Source: Dipylidium caninum (taxonomy: Eukaryota > Platyhelminthes > Cestoda > Cyclophyllidea > Dipylidiidae). Taken from it: a DNA stretch of 64,000 bases. The stretch lies in the NCBI GenBank assembly GCA_017562135.1, contig QEYB01001157.1, forward strand, positions 62,001 to 126,000, read 5' to 3'. Positions 38,145 through 50,099 of the stretch are shown piece by piece. Each line of letters opens with the position of its first letter. Within the stretch, counting starts at the first letter, position 1. The notes beneath the pieces are model-generated. The model was not told the DNA's origin and did not search any database. It saw only the letters and a program-made list of their open reading frames with translations. A program made the position numbers and the translations under genes.

Positions 38145-39150
38145 TCACGCTGACCACATTTGCAAATTAGCCAATTCAGATTCCTCCTCAGCTTTCTTGG
38201 AGGCTAAACAAAAGAAAAGCAAGATGGTTTTAGAGATATTAATAGCTCCAAAACGAATAGACAACAAAGTATAGTAGTAGCATCACGTGATACATATGTA
38301 AAATGACTGTGGAGCTACATCATGAATGCTCTTCACGCAGCAAATTAAGATCGGATCTACTAACGGATTCGCATCGACCACTTGGCATAAATCGTGCCCA
38401 GATAGAAAGACTTACGTTTCGCCTTAGAGGAGAGGGGTTCTGCGGCAGGAACAGCGGGAAGTTTGTCAACATCATGGACATCAAGGAGCTTCTCTGCAAC
38501 ATCTTCTTCCTAGAGGAACAATGCCATGCAGTCAAACAGTACACTCGTGATATACGCCTAAAAAAAATCGAAATACTTACCGTCAGCATCTCTAATTCTT
38601 GTAATAGCTCATCTTCGTCATACTGTTCTATCGCGGTTGGCATAGAAATAGCCTTAGCGATTTCGTCGGCAATCTCGTGTTGCTCCGCAACGTCGTCCAT
38701 AAGATCATGGACCTTATCAACATTCCTACATAACGCCAATGTATGGTTCTATAGATTTTACGTACATATCCTTGTGTATATTTTGCATGGCCGAATTTAC
38801 AGTCTTCATTGCATCCAAAACATTCTTATTCATCAAAGCACTATCTAGGGCATTGCGTTGGGCTTGGAGCTTCATCAATGCACCGTCATTCAGCTCCAAT
38901 TGTTTTTCGTATAGAGCTTTTTTTCTTAAACATTCGAGTGCAGCTAAACCGCTAAGACTCACATTGTCCTTTTACCTCGCTTGTTTTTCAGACCATACTG
39001 CTTAGCCTTCGCAATCTCCTGGCTTATTTTCTTCTCCAAAAAAGCCTGCTTTTTATTTAGCTGTTCCTCCGCTGCTAGAAGTGCCTGGGTGGCCGATTCC
39101 TGAGTAACCTCTTTCTTTGGAGCGCCAAATAACCGCTTCAAGGCAGACAT
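38145..39150 (-). CDS. CHMP4: CHMP4 (Snf7) ESCRT-III subunit
   Basis: Core filament-forming ESCRT-III protein for membrane scission in multivesicular bodies, cytokinesis and repair. Five minus-strand exons: 38976-39150, 38766-38943, 38581-38725, 38416-38509 and 38145-38203, giving 216 residues (human CHMP4B 224). It starts MSALKRLFGAPKK (membrane-binding N-terminus, basic helix 1). Then come LLAAEEQLNKKQAFLEKKI, NKRAALECLRKKALYEKQLE, VDKVHDLMDDVAEQHEIADE and the acidic autoinhibitory region YDEDELLQELEML. The C-terminal helix ELANLQMWSA resembles the ALIX-binding tail that in family members ends ELENWAGSM. Introns are 32, 40, 65 and 212 nt. An in-frame ATG seven codons upstream (MRLRSSE) is possible, but MSALKRLFG matches the family. 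Confidence 0.95.
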
Positions 39151-39952
39151 TTCGGAAGAGCGTAAACGCAAATAGCCCGCTCAACGTAATGCGCTTTTTA
39201 AAACAAGGAAACTGTATATAGACACCTATCCTTACATTCCTAACGTAAGCGGCACGTATTACCCGAGCTTTCTATTAATATTTTCACTAAATGCTGCACA
39301 ACGTTTTTGTACATATATACGTTAACTACTTCCAATCTTAGATGCTTGAAACATCGTCAGCTATGAAGGAACATAGATCACCACGGAAGGGTCTTCGCTG
39401 AAAGCTTATAAGAAGTAGTCAGGAGCTTAGTTCGCCACCCTACTACATTACCACCGTGATTACTCCTCAACTCTAATTTTTCTGAACGACGTGAACCGCC
39501 CTACCACAACATTTGAAGAATATTTACACAATTTAACACACCAAGGGGCTAAAATCGCAAACACATGACGGACATCGCCGCAACTCTCAACGATGCGCCG
39601 GAATAAATGCCTTACAAGCGCCAGTGGTTAGGGAAACAGTGAGAACCTTTTCGTCCTCTTCAAAGTAGTTTAGTTTAGAAGTGTCAGGGAAAAAGGACAA
39701 CATCCGCCCCACAGACCATCCCTTTCGACATCAATTTACTTTCTGACATCTCTGGTTACTTTTTTTGACCAGCTTCGGGCGAAACAATACACGACTTCTA
39801 CTCATTCATCTTTTCCAGCCAATGTTCAAGCGAATTTACCTGCATCCGCGTCATTCATGAGGCTACATTTTACCCGGTCTAATTAAAAAGAGAGGATGTA
39901 GAGAACGATATTTACGTCTTCAAGCATGTTTTACACAAAGCGGGTAGGCGAA
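39151..39952. other. Interval CHMP4 start / CARNMT1 stop
   Basis: 802 nt, tandem same-strand arrangement. It holds the CHMP4 promoter and the CARNMT1 3'UTR. No open frame of interest and no clear polyadenylation hexamer were identified. Confidence 0.4.
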
Positions 39953-42900
39953 CTAGGCCTCTGCACTGAGAGGCTTTCGGAGAACGTTGAGAACGCACTT
40001 GTAATGATAGTGTAGCATAGAATTGGGATCCTGGGTGAATGTAGAGGGTAATCTAACCTCCTCCTTCTAAATTGTGAAGAAGAAGAAGAAGAGTAGTACA
40101 AAGCGCCAACTGGAGCACAATAATAGCTCTTTCAACTATTCACTATGTGGGCAAGGCATACATGATGCCTACACACAAAATCATGAGACAGAAAAAGGGG
40201 ATAATTTATTTAAGGCCTTTTGAAAAGGCACGCTTAAATCCGAGAACATCTAGAAGAAAAAACGTACCACAAACTCAAAGCCGACGAGTTTAATCGCCTT
40301 TTTCAGCTCCTCATAGCTTAATTCAATCGAGTCCTGGCCAGGTACGTCAGCGAAGTGGTAGAGGAGGGGGCCTACGCGGAAGGGAAAAACTACCACCTTA
40401 ACCACGGGGAGGCACCTCAGTCCCAGTAGGAAATAACAATTTTATTTTCATATCGTAAGTTCACCCTCTCGAATGTACACCAGCAGTTCCTGTCATCTAA
40501 TAATCTTCAAACCCTCTACGGAAGGGACTTAGGCGATTTAAAGCAAGGTGATTGGCGTGGGATGCAGTGATATAATTTTAATTTGATGCACATACGCAAA
40601 AAAAATAACCCATCAAATCCCCCTGTAATTTCACTATAGTCTTAGCCTTCCTGAAAAGTACGAGGTCACAAATCGCATTCGATTAGATAATAAACCCTCG
40701 GTGGAAAAGATTCGCGATGTAGACGAAAGTGGAAAGGGAAGAAGTCCTTAAAAGATTCTTTAAATTCATACTCGTTTTTCAATGAAGCCGCGTCAATAAA
40801 ATCTGACAGAACAGTCAAATATTCAAATAATAACAGAATTTCATGCACCAAACTGGCCCAAGACGAGTAGACGAAAATGCAAAATAGGGTAATCAGGCTT
40901 AAAATTCACACGAAGTAGGGGAGGAGCCCAAGGTAGAGGCGCAGATAAACCACATCTTAGAACACAACCGCCGATAACGAGGCAGAGAAGACGGTTATGA
41001 AAACGAACGTGGCTATCAAACAGAAAACGACTAACATAATGAAAGACATTTGCCATGCCGAATTGCCCGAGGTGACTCGGAATAATTCCAAGTTAAGAAA
41101 AGGGTAATCAATCTGCGATTACTGCCAGTGGCTCATGCACAACCATTCAACGTCTTCTCCTTGACAGTGGCACATCGACAATGGCAACATGGAGCCTTGG
41201 AAATCGTTGCGCATTTTCGGCAATCAGTGGGTAAGTGCACCGCATCACCGGTTTTTTAGTAAAGAGGGGAAAGTATGCGGCACAGAATGATGGTTTTTCT
41301 ACTCCCGAAAATCTAGGCGACGAGGCTTAGAGTCGTCCACATCGATGGAAATAGGACGGCGCCCATATGACAGAGAATGCCCAATTTGATGTCGCTACGG
41401 AGTCCTGAAGGCGACTTATGGACTAGAAATAGTGGAATTTGGCGATCGCCCCAAAATGAGTAGGAGAAAAAGACAAATAAATAAAACAGTGGTTCAAGTA
41501 GTATGGGAGTGGGAGATGGTGAAGTCACCGATCCACTCTTATCTAACTTGGGAGACAAGATATACGTGCATTCGTAAAATAAGTGAAACTACATAAATGA
41601 AGGCCAAGGAGGTAGTAAATGCCCAGACGTACCAAAGTTAATCCAATAGCCACCAGGAACTAGGATTTTCCAAATTGTGTCCAGGTAATCCAAAATGTTG
41701 TGGGCCGTGTCGATGAAATAAACCGTGGCTACACAGTCCCACACTTCTGATGAGGGAAAGTGGGCGGTCAACGAGAGTAAGCAGGACAGAGAGTGGGGGA
41801 ACGGCACTTACTGGGTTCCGAATAAACCTCGACAAAGTCACCGGCGACCATGGAGAATTGCACACTTGATGGAATGTCTGTGGGCACGACATCGGGCACG
41901 GTAACCGCAGTCATCTGGTTGTCACGACTCATGTTGTTGCAGAAGTTAGTGATCCACGGGTGTAGAGTGTACTCTTCCGCCTTTTTGCACCTTTTGGAGA
42001 AATAAGGGGAAAAAGATAGCTCTTCTGCACAAAGACACTTCGAATAACAGAGAACTGAGGTTAGGCGAGAGGTTAGCTTCAGTCGAGAAAAATGGCGCTT
42101 CGTAGTAGTCGCAGAAGCACGTGTAAGAAGAGGCAGCGAACGCATTTTATCATCAGACCAAAAGGATTATGCACAAACTGAAGACCACCTCAACACAGTG
42201 CCGGTGACAATAGGCAAGTCGAAATGACATCTTGAAAAAGACGCGCTATTTAAGTTAAAAAATAACAGTATTCCTTAAATATCAAGTGCAGAGACCTCGT
42301 GTAGTAGTTTCCTAATCCAACACAATGCGGGAATGGCGAGTAAAAGTCCTAAAAGATGCATGGACAAATAAAATCAGACATTGTAAGTGGTGGAAATGTG
42401 TACGAATGCATCACTGCATGATGAAGGCTTTCTGTGCTCCCAAGAAGGTCTCAAGACTACCTAGGTATACTGGGGACTTCTTCTGCCCGATATTTTGTGG
42501 CAGATAAGTCGCCAAAATGAGCAAAAAATGAGGTAAGAGACTATGAAAGGGAGAGGGAACTATTGAAGATGCTTTGGAGAACGGATTAAGAGGGAAGAAA
42601 AACACCATTAAATCCGACGAATGCGTTCTATAAACACGCGTTTTGTGCCAATTGAAGGGAGAGTAAAGTTAATGTTGAACTGAGTAAGTAAAGATTGATG
42701 ATATTTCCAATGAAACGCAGTAATAGAATAATTCCCAAAAATATCCGAGAAATTATAAGAAATTAAGAAAAATAGGACGTAGTTTTGTTGCGATATAACC
42801 ACGCTACTAAAGAAGAACCGTCTTCTAATTGTTATTACTTTTCCTTCGCAACATAAATTCAAGCATTTATTAACCTTCAAAACAGCTTCTTGCATTGCGA

Positions 42901-44233
42901 TGCGGTATTTCGTTCGACCATCAAAATCATGCTAAAGGCTACAAATGAAATTCGTTTTATGAAAGGATTAGCTAAATGCGATACAGGTGGAATTTAACCA
43001 AAATTACCTTACATATGCGTTGGTAAGGTTATATGGAGTGTAATATCATTAAAGTTGCAACAATGTTGACCGAAAATGGCAGATTTAAGTCGAGTAAGTT
43101 TTTAAATGGCAATGACAATTGATACCAGTAAAATGGTCACACTTCAATTAAAGGAGACGATAATTTTGGGGTATGATTCGCATAAACACCCCAAAGGCAG
43201 AAAAATATAGGAATAAGAATGAAAAAGGAGCATAGTAAGAAACGAGGTTACTTCCGAAGAGTTTAGCGAGTCTCAAGGAATCGTTGATCGCAAATGACTT
43301 CGTAACAGAAAACTCCTTTGATGCTTCATTTACCGCTCCACAGCAGCAAACAAGTAGAGCATACAATAAACAGCATACTCACGTGTTGAGGATAAAGTAG
43401 GCTGGCAAAAGCATGTACAAACTCCATTCGTTTCCCTGGCAGGAGAAGCCACAATTAGCCAACTCCCAAGCGAGACGACCCAATCCTGCGCCAGGAACGA
43501 GAATTTGGATGTCTGATAGTTGTCTTAAATGAAAAGAGAGTATTGTCGAAAAAATAGGATGTTTATAGTCAACATCCTTCCGAGTGGCTATCAAACGGCA
43601 GTACTCCATTATTCAGACAAAAATGAAAATAAAATGAGTGAAGGGAGAGAGAACTCTGAGGGTTCCATAAGGTAGGAGCATTACACACCGATCGGAAGAC
43701 CAATATAATTCTTTAATTTCCTTTAAAACTGGTCCATAGGATTCTTTTCTTTCTTCAGCGCCGACACTGGACCAGTCGCGAACAAATTGTTTTAAAACGG
43801 AATTAATTTTATCTAAATCTGTGCTTGTGATAGCAAAATCAGACTGAGCGTTTACAACTCCGTTTTGAACAAAATTTTCGATGGCCTCATTTTGGTTTGA
43901 CAGGAACTAAAGGCCGCTCGCGGAAGTTAAGGAACTTACATGCTCCCCTTCGAAAATATTGGGCTTAGCGCTAGTGAGAATTTGATTGATAAAATATGAG
44001 TTATTTTCGATGCATTTTTTGATGTTTTCCATATTGAATAAGAAGTCTGGTACAAGTGTTTTGTGTTTCGTGGAGAGCTTCTCAAATATCTCCGTTTGTT
44101 CCGCTACTTTCCTTAAGGCATAGGACCTAAGTGGAGACAAGGCCAATAAACGATAGAGACATGCGAACCGATAGTACTTGAAGACGGCCAGCGTCTTCAT
44201 GAAGTGCCTCTGCTCCAGTTCGTCCACATCCAT
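39953..44233 (-). CDS. CARNMT1: Carnosine N-methyltransferase 1 (CARNMT1, N2227 family)
   Basis: SAM-dependent methyltransferase that makes anserine from carnosine and 3-methylates histidine in some proteins. Seven minus-strand exons: 43940-44233, 43689-43906, 43383-43523, 41812-41990, 41633-41746, 40268-40371 and 39953-40066, giving 387 residues (human 409). Landmarks: [33 protein letters not shown], the SAM loop [92 protein letters not shown] and [14 protein letters not shown]. Every intron phase matches. The first intron is 33 nt. An in-frame extension upstream of the chosen ATG (ALLEFVVCK) exists, so the start could be earlier. It is divergent from PCMT. Confidence 0.94.
40076..40092. repeat. 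Short GAA repeat
   Basis: Five to six GAA units directly beside the last CARNMT1 acceptor. On the minus strand they form a TTC-rich pyrimidine tract ahead of the AG at 40067-40068. Confidence 0.8.
40372..41632 (-). other. CARNMT1 intron 5 (1.26 kb)
   Basis: It lies between ...YWINFG (donor GTACGT) and PLLYHF (acceptor CGCGTAG). Both strands were scanned and no additional exon is required. Confidence 0.5.
41991..43382 (-). other. CARNMT1 intron 3 (1.39 kb)
   Basis: It lies between ...YFILNT and [12 protein letters not shown], joined at phase 2. AT-rich, with no feature recognised. Confidence 0.5.
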
Positions 44234-44765
44234 TTTGCATACCACAAATTCGAGCAGCGCTCGCGAGGTCAGCGCAGGTCCCCAAACGCGCTCTTTATTG
44301 GAATTGACCAATTGCCGAGGGCGGTAAGTGAGTCGAGGGGTCGTTGACCGCCCCGGTTTTGCCCAAGTCCTACAGTGGTGGAATATTAAACTAAAATTAA
44401 AAAATCACTCATGTGGTTAGGAGTAATGAGGTTGAGAAAACAAGTCAAACAGTGGATAACTAAGAACGTAATCAATAGAAACAAACGTAAATAGCAAAGT
44501 TAAATTAAGGCTTATAAATATAACGGGGTTAAGTTCGCAAACATTTTTGTTTAGACGTGTACGAGAATTTCTAAATTATCGGATCAAAATCATTATCGGC
44601 TGCATGTATCGCGTGTATTTTGATTAATTATTTATTTTATTTGTTAAAAATATATTTTATGTTTGCCGGCTATACAGTGCGTGTTTGATAAAGTCAAACG
44701 CCTGGCGCCAACTTACAGAGTTGATACCATAGGTCGGATTTCTGTTCTTCTGGGGTTTCTTCAGG
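44234..44765. promoter_or_regulatory. Shared divergent promoter interval CARNMT1 / PCMT
   Basis: 532 nt separate the two start codons, which point outward. The central part (44470-44660) is very AT-rich. On the PCMT side a pyrimidine-rich 3' splice site (GTTTCTTCAG) ends at 44764, one base before the ATG. Confidence 0.6.
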
Positions 44766-47700
44766 ATGGCCTGGAGATCCACAGGCAGTACAAATGAAGA
44801 GTTGGTGAATAACTTGAGAAGTACATTTCCTCTCATTGTTATTTTTGAGATAACCGGGTGATAACGTCTGATCGGGTTCATAGCGTCATGCTGGCCGTTG
44901 ACCGAGGTTATTTTGCTACACATAACCCCTATGATGACCGTCCGCAGTCTATCGGCTACGGTGCAACAATCAGTGCACCTCATATGGTATGTATCGAAGT
45001 CGCTGTTGAGTGCCTATAGTTGGAGTCAAATCCTTTTGCATCACCAATTTTTCAAGCTAATTATTGATTTAACCGTAACCAGATATATTCGCTTCTAATA
45101 CTGTATGCTGTACAAATTTCAGATGCCTTTGTCTTTTGTGCGCTATTCACGTTTGTCTAGCGTTGATTTCTCTTTACAAACAGCACGGCTACTCATTGAG
45201 TGTTCTTGAGCCTAAAATACAACCGGGTTCTCGGGTTTTGGATGTTGGCTCTGGGAGCGGATTTTTGACTGCATGTTTTGCCTTGATGGTAAGTAACTGC
45301 CTTATATTGGTTGTTTTTACTTGTTTATTCTCTTTCATAGGTTGGAGCAAACGGTCTGGCGGTTGGAATAGAGCATGTGGAAGAGTTAACTAAACTTTCT
45401 ACTGCCAATATCCAATCTTGGTTGGATTCAAAACCAATGTACAATGGTTCTGTAGTGGATTGTAAGCTGGGTGAACAAATCAAACTCGTGACTGGTGATG
45501 GTCGTCAAGGTCATCCTCCTGACAGCCCCTATGACGCCATACACGTGGGCGCCGCCGCTCCGTTCATACCACAAGTTGTAAGTAGTCCTTTTAAGAAAAA
45601 TCTTTTTTTTGATTTTCCTGTCAGTATTATGCATTATAAATGTGGTAATTCCGTTGGTAAATTTGCGTTTGTAACATAACCGTTGTGATTAATATGCAAA
45701 CAAGTGTTTTTTTCATACATGCTAGCCAGCACTTTAAATATTTTGCTGACTTTTTTTGCAAATGCTCAAGTGTACCCAGCTTGTAGATATTTTATCTCTC
45801 CTCTTCCCCCATTCCCTTATCATTTAGTTCACAACCTACGTGGGAATTATGTACTGCATATATTGTTTTGAGATTCCTCTTGGTAGTATCTTTCCCTTAA
45901 CGATATTCGTAAAAACCCACTGATCTAGTTTTATTGTAAAATAGGCATGATGGACATACCCTTTGCTTCTATTAGGAGGCCCGCTTTCCCTTTTATCATG
46001 GAATTCTAAGACTACCATAACTTTTGCCCTGAAATTTGTAGCATCCTTTTAAACCACTTTTCTTTGGGTTGCGTGCAACTGTGCTCCCAAATTCAGGAGG
46101 GCCATTTTCCCAATTCTGTGCGTGCTAATACGTGTAAGACCAGTAAGATTGTGCTTCACATCTCGTTTAGACCAAGGCAGATCCATTTTCCTTTTGATAA
46201 TGTTTCGGAAACTATGACTAGTTCTTGGCATTTAAGAAGAACGAAGGCATCCTCTTTGACGCTGATATTTCTGTCGGATGATGAATTAGGTAAAAATCCA
46301 TTGACTTAATTTTTTTTACGTTTAACAAAATCTAATGTGGACATCTTCAAATGCCCATCTTTTTCTCCCCTCTTTTGTAGAAAGCGCACTTTCATCCAGC
46401 CATGATATATGTGATTGTGTAGTATGTTAATGTTTACCCAAAATGTCTCAACGAAACATTGTGGTAGTCTTAACGGCATGCAGCTTTATAGCATCAGGGC
46501 TGGAAGACATGACTTGTGCTCCGTCTTAAATTGTGAAGAGGTTCGTTGCGAAAGTCCCATCGTTTTATTAGGCTTTTTTTAATGTCTCAAGAAAGCTTTA
46601 CAGTTAACCCAACTTTACCTTTTACAGAATCTCTTTGATGCTTTAATTTAGACACCAATTAACACGACATTGGCGCAGCCCTTGACACTTTTAGTTGAGT
46701 TCATCATCAACGTCTTCCCACTCGAGTACATTGTGTCGCGTTGGAGGCTTCTGGGAATGTTTACCGAAGGCCTGGTCCGTGTCACTGACATGCACTCTCA
46801 CTAACAAGACATTGTCAGTTGTTTTTGAAAACTGATATCCATTATGAGGTTGGACGTTGGAGAACGCTGGCACAGGGTTCTCAAAGATTTAGTGCGCTGG
46901 TGAAAGTCTTTCTCATAACACAAAACTATTTTAAAAAAGTGTTTTCTTTTTTTATCCTTAGCTGCGCTCAAAGCGTTTTTAACTTGTCTGCACATGGTTT
47001 CTATGTGTAGCTAAAAATGTGAAGATTTAGTATGAAACTGTGTACTCTGCAGTCAGACTCAGAGAACTTCATTTCTCCTCTGATTGGATTATCAGATGGG
47101 GATACGAGTGTAACTCGTATAGAATCACGGAAATCTGCAGTGTCAGTCGTCCACTAAGCCAACAGTTTTTGATTTTGTCCTTTAAGTACATCCTTGCACG
47201 TTTGATTGTTTCTTCCGGCAAAAATCCGTGCACATTCAGGCAGGTTGGACTTTTTGCATCCGATTTCTGCTACCAATGCGTAGGAAAATGTTTTCCCGTT
47301 ACGTTGTAACATGCGGGTTTGTCGGTAGGCAGTGAAATTTTACCTCGTTTATGTACTTTACGGTTAAATTAAATGGCGATTGACATGATTGTGTTGCTTT
47401 TTTCACTTTATTGAGCTACTGGCGCCCCTATCTTTGTCCCCTCGAGGTTCTTTTTGAATTAGATTTATTATTTGTCTTCAGAATTGTTTTCACCATATGC
47501 GAACACCGTGGGACACTTTCTCGGTCTTTTAGGCGCATACACATCGTAAAACCGACATCTTTTACTTACAACTTGTCCAGCTTTCCCTAAATAAGCCCTC
47601 TCGACACCCTCACAATTGCTATCCCATTACCGCTTTTCCCACACGCAATGTCCGGGCATCAGGGCTGTCAGCGCCGTGCCTAATGATTGTGCACGAGGCC

Positions 47701-48160
47701 AAAAATTCTTTACATTCCCTCGCAACTTTTTGCACTTTTACCGATTCTTACCTACTTGCAAATCGGGTTTCAGTGATTGTCAACTTTACATTTACCGAGT
47801 GGTTTTTCGAATATCCCGATCGCCAATTCGCCTATTGTTGCTATCTGAGGGGCCCTAGTTCAGAGCTGTTGAAGCGCCTCCTCTGCTTCCTCTTTTTACA
47901 GATTTGAAACTAAAGTTTTTCATGTTTAGCATCGTTCGAAAAAGGATTTTGCTGTCATTCCGTTCTTCTCTCTGTTCTGACAGTTAGTGGAACAGCTGAA
48001 ACCGGGCGGACGTCTTGTGTGTCCGGTGGGCCCGCCCGGTGGCAATCAGGTCCTCTACCAAGTCGACAAGGACCGCACCGGTCGCCACACCACAGTCACC
48101 CAGTTGATGGGCGTCATCTATGTCCCCCTGACAGATCTGGACCTCCAGACTAAGAAGTGA
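44766..48160 (+). CDS. PCMT1: Protein-L-isoaspartate O-methyltransferase
   Basis: Repairs isomerised Asp/Asn residues by methylating L-isoaspartate with SAM. Exons: 44766-44820, 44850-44986 (or to 44990), about 45161-45288, 45341-45577 and 47984-48160, giving about 245 residues. The N-terminus [18 protein letters not shown] matches the family. Then come [33 protein letters not shown], the SAM motif [58 protein letters not shown] and [11 protein letters not shown]. The first intron is 29 nt. The join before [12 protein letters not shown] is the one unresolved boundary. Using donor GTATCG at 44991 and acceptor TTTGTCTAG at 45160 keeps the frame, but the stronger donor GTATGT at 44987 does not match it. 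Cytosolic. Confidence 0.92.
45578..47983 (+). other. PCMT last intron (2.4 kb)
   Basis: It lies between ...APFIPQV and [10 protein letters not shown], joined at phase 0. AT-rich. No other feature was recognised. Confidence 0.6.
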
Positions 48161-48504
48161 GGCTCTTATCGTTAATCCCTTCTCTTCCCTCTTTCGTTGG
48201 AGGCGCTCCTATTCCTGCGCTTTCCACCTCTCCCCGGCGTGGTTTTCTCAAAGATGACAATCCTCCTCGAAGTATGTGAAACTATCGCTGGCTCGGATAC
48301 CATTCTTAGGATTTTGTTTTCTTTTTTTCGAGTGAACGTACAAGGCAGGGGGATATGACCTCTCCTGTGTTAATTCTCGATCTGCATGCAAATAGATGAG
48401 CCCTTGTTCTACTAATCTTCCCTCCCTTTCTCCCTGCCTCCCGCTCCTTTTTCAATTGAGGCTCACTGACTACGTCGCTAGAGCAGAGGAGTTTCCGTTC
48501 AGGT

Positions 48505-48547
48505 GAGAGAGAGAGAGAGAGAGAGAGTGTGTGTGTGTGTGTGTGTG
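48505..48547. repeat. Composite microsatellite (GA)n(GT)n
   Basis: About 11 GA units followed directly by about 10 GT units, in noncoding sequence after PCMT. It is likely polymorphic in length. Confidence 0.95.
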
Positions 48548-50085
48548 ATTTTGGCCTCGGAAGTGGAAAGTAAGCAGTGATGGCAGTCTACGCTGCCTCC
48601 TTCCCAATTCCTTCATTCCGCGTCACGGCGTATTACTTCGACCGGTGGCGATGAAGTCATCCGCACAGTATCGGTGAGCTCACCGCTCATCTGTGTACTC
48701 TCCTCCTTTTGCTTTCCTCCAACGCGAGTTGACCGTCTGCTCGACGTCCTGCCTCGGGCGTCCGTTGGACCGCCTGGCGAATAGCCAAACTCGAGTGATC
48801 GGCACTTCCAAGTATTCACCTCTCGTATCTCTTCGTCAAATGCACACCAATGTCGCCTTGTACCTTGTGAAACAGGCGAGATGCCTTCGAATTTTTTCTA
48901 GGAACAGCCCCATCTGCCTTTGGGATAGACTTTTGGTAAAGGTTTATTTTCCCATTTCGTGGCAGAAATCGGTTTCAACACGCTTGGAGATGTGAAGGCT
49001 GCTTTTTTTTCCTGGTTCAATTCACCTTAAAGTAGGTAAAAGACACAAAAGTGACTTGGCATTTATCTTTGTCCTTTTTTTGCCTTCTGCTAGTTAATTC
49101 AACCCCCACCGCACGCGCGAATGTGGGTTTTTCATTAACTATTCACGTTAGACTGGCGCCAAAATTCTCGACCTCTCGAGGATCGCCTGATTTTTCACAT
49201 TCCCCGTTGAAGTCTTGTCGTTCTGACCTCGCTCTTTTCCCCCTGTGAGAATCAATCACTTCTGATGTGTTCTTTCGTTGACTCGTGACATCTCCCCGCC
49301 CTCCGGTGCGTAAAGGAATGAAGCCTTTTAAGATACAGGTTTTTTTTCGCCTTGCCACCCTGTCTGCTCAAGTGTACGACTCGTTTGTGTTGCTGCCTTG
49401 TAACCTCGAGACTCCACAAGACGCCTCTGTTAAGACCTTCGCTACCGGCAGCAGCAGCAGCACAGAGCCACCTTTGGGCGCTTCGAGGTCCAAGTCAATT
49501 GAGCTTCTGTACAATCTCCCTCTTCTTTTAGTTCACGGGGCACTGGTAGAGAAGATTTGTGAAATAATCGCTTTCAATCGCCCTCTCCACTCGCTGCCTT
49601 ACCACTGTAAATTCGTCTTTTACAAAAATTATTCGGTAGTTGGTAGTATTATGCCTCTCAAATTGATTTGGTCGCCTTTTTTCCTTCTTCCTTTTGTTTT
49701 GTAGAGGCGATGGATGATGATGGTGATGATGATAATGCCACGAGGGTTTTTTTGGCCCAAAGCTTTGAGAATGTTATTTTGAATTTTGCTCTGCCCTCTC
49801 ATCTGCACCCGCATTTTCTTCCGGTATTTTGCTGTGGTCTAAAAAAAACAGAAAAATTAAAGTTGCAGTCAAAGAACTTCCGCTTTTCTCTCCCGGTCGG
49901 TGAGGTGTTTGTGCATTCGTGCTCGTGTACACCCACGGAAGTAGGCGCTACAAAACCCTGGGCTCCACCTTCAGCTTGGAAGCCTTCTTCTCTCTCTCGT
50001 CGCCGCCTTAAGGGCTTCCTTCTTTTTTTTTCATTTACCCCGTGGTCGAAAGCCCTCCTGGTTCTTCCAGTTGAGATGATTTTTT

Positions 50086-50099
50086 GGGGGGGGGGGGGG
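50086..50099. repeat. 14-nt poly-G run
   Basis: Uninterrupted run of 14 G in noncoding DNA. Such runs are hard to sequence and could be miscounted. Confidence 0.8.

Noticed and set aside
49285..49704. 139-codon plus-strand frame downstream of PCMT
   Set aside because: No domain, no splice context, low-complexity composition, and no convincing promoter or 3' signal.
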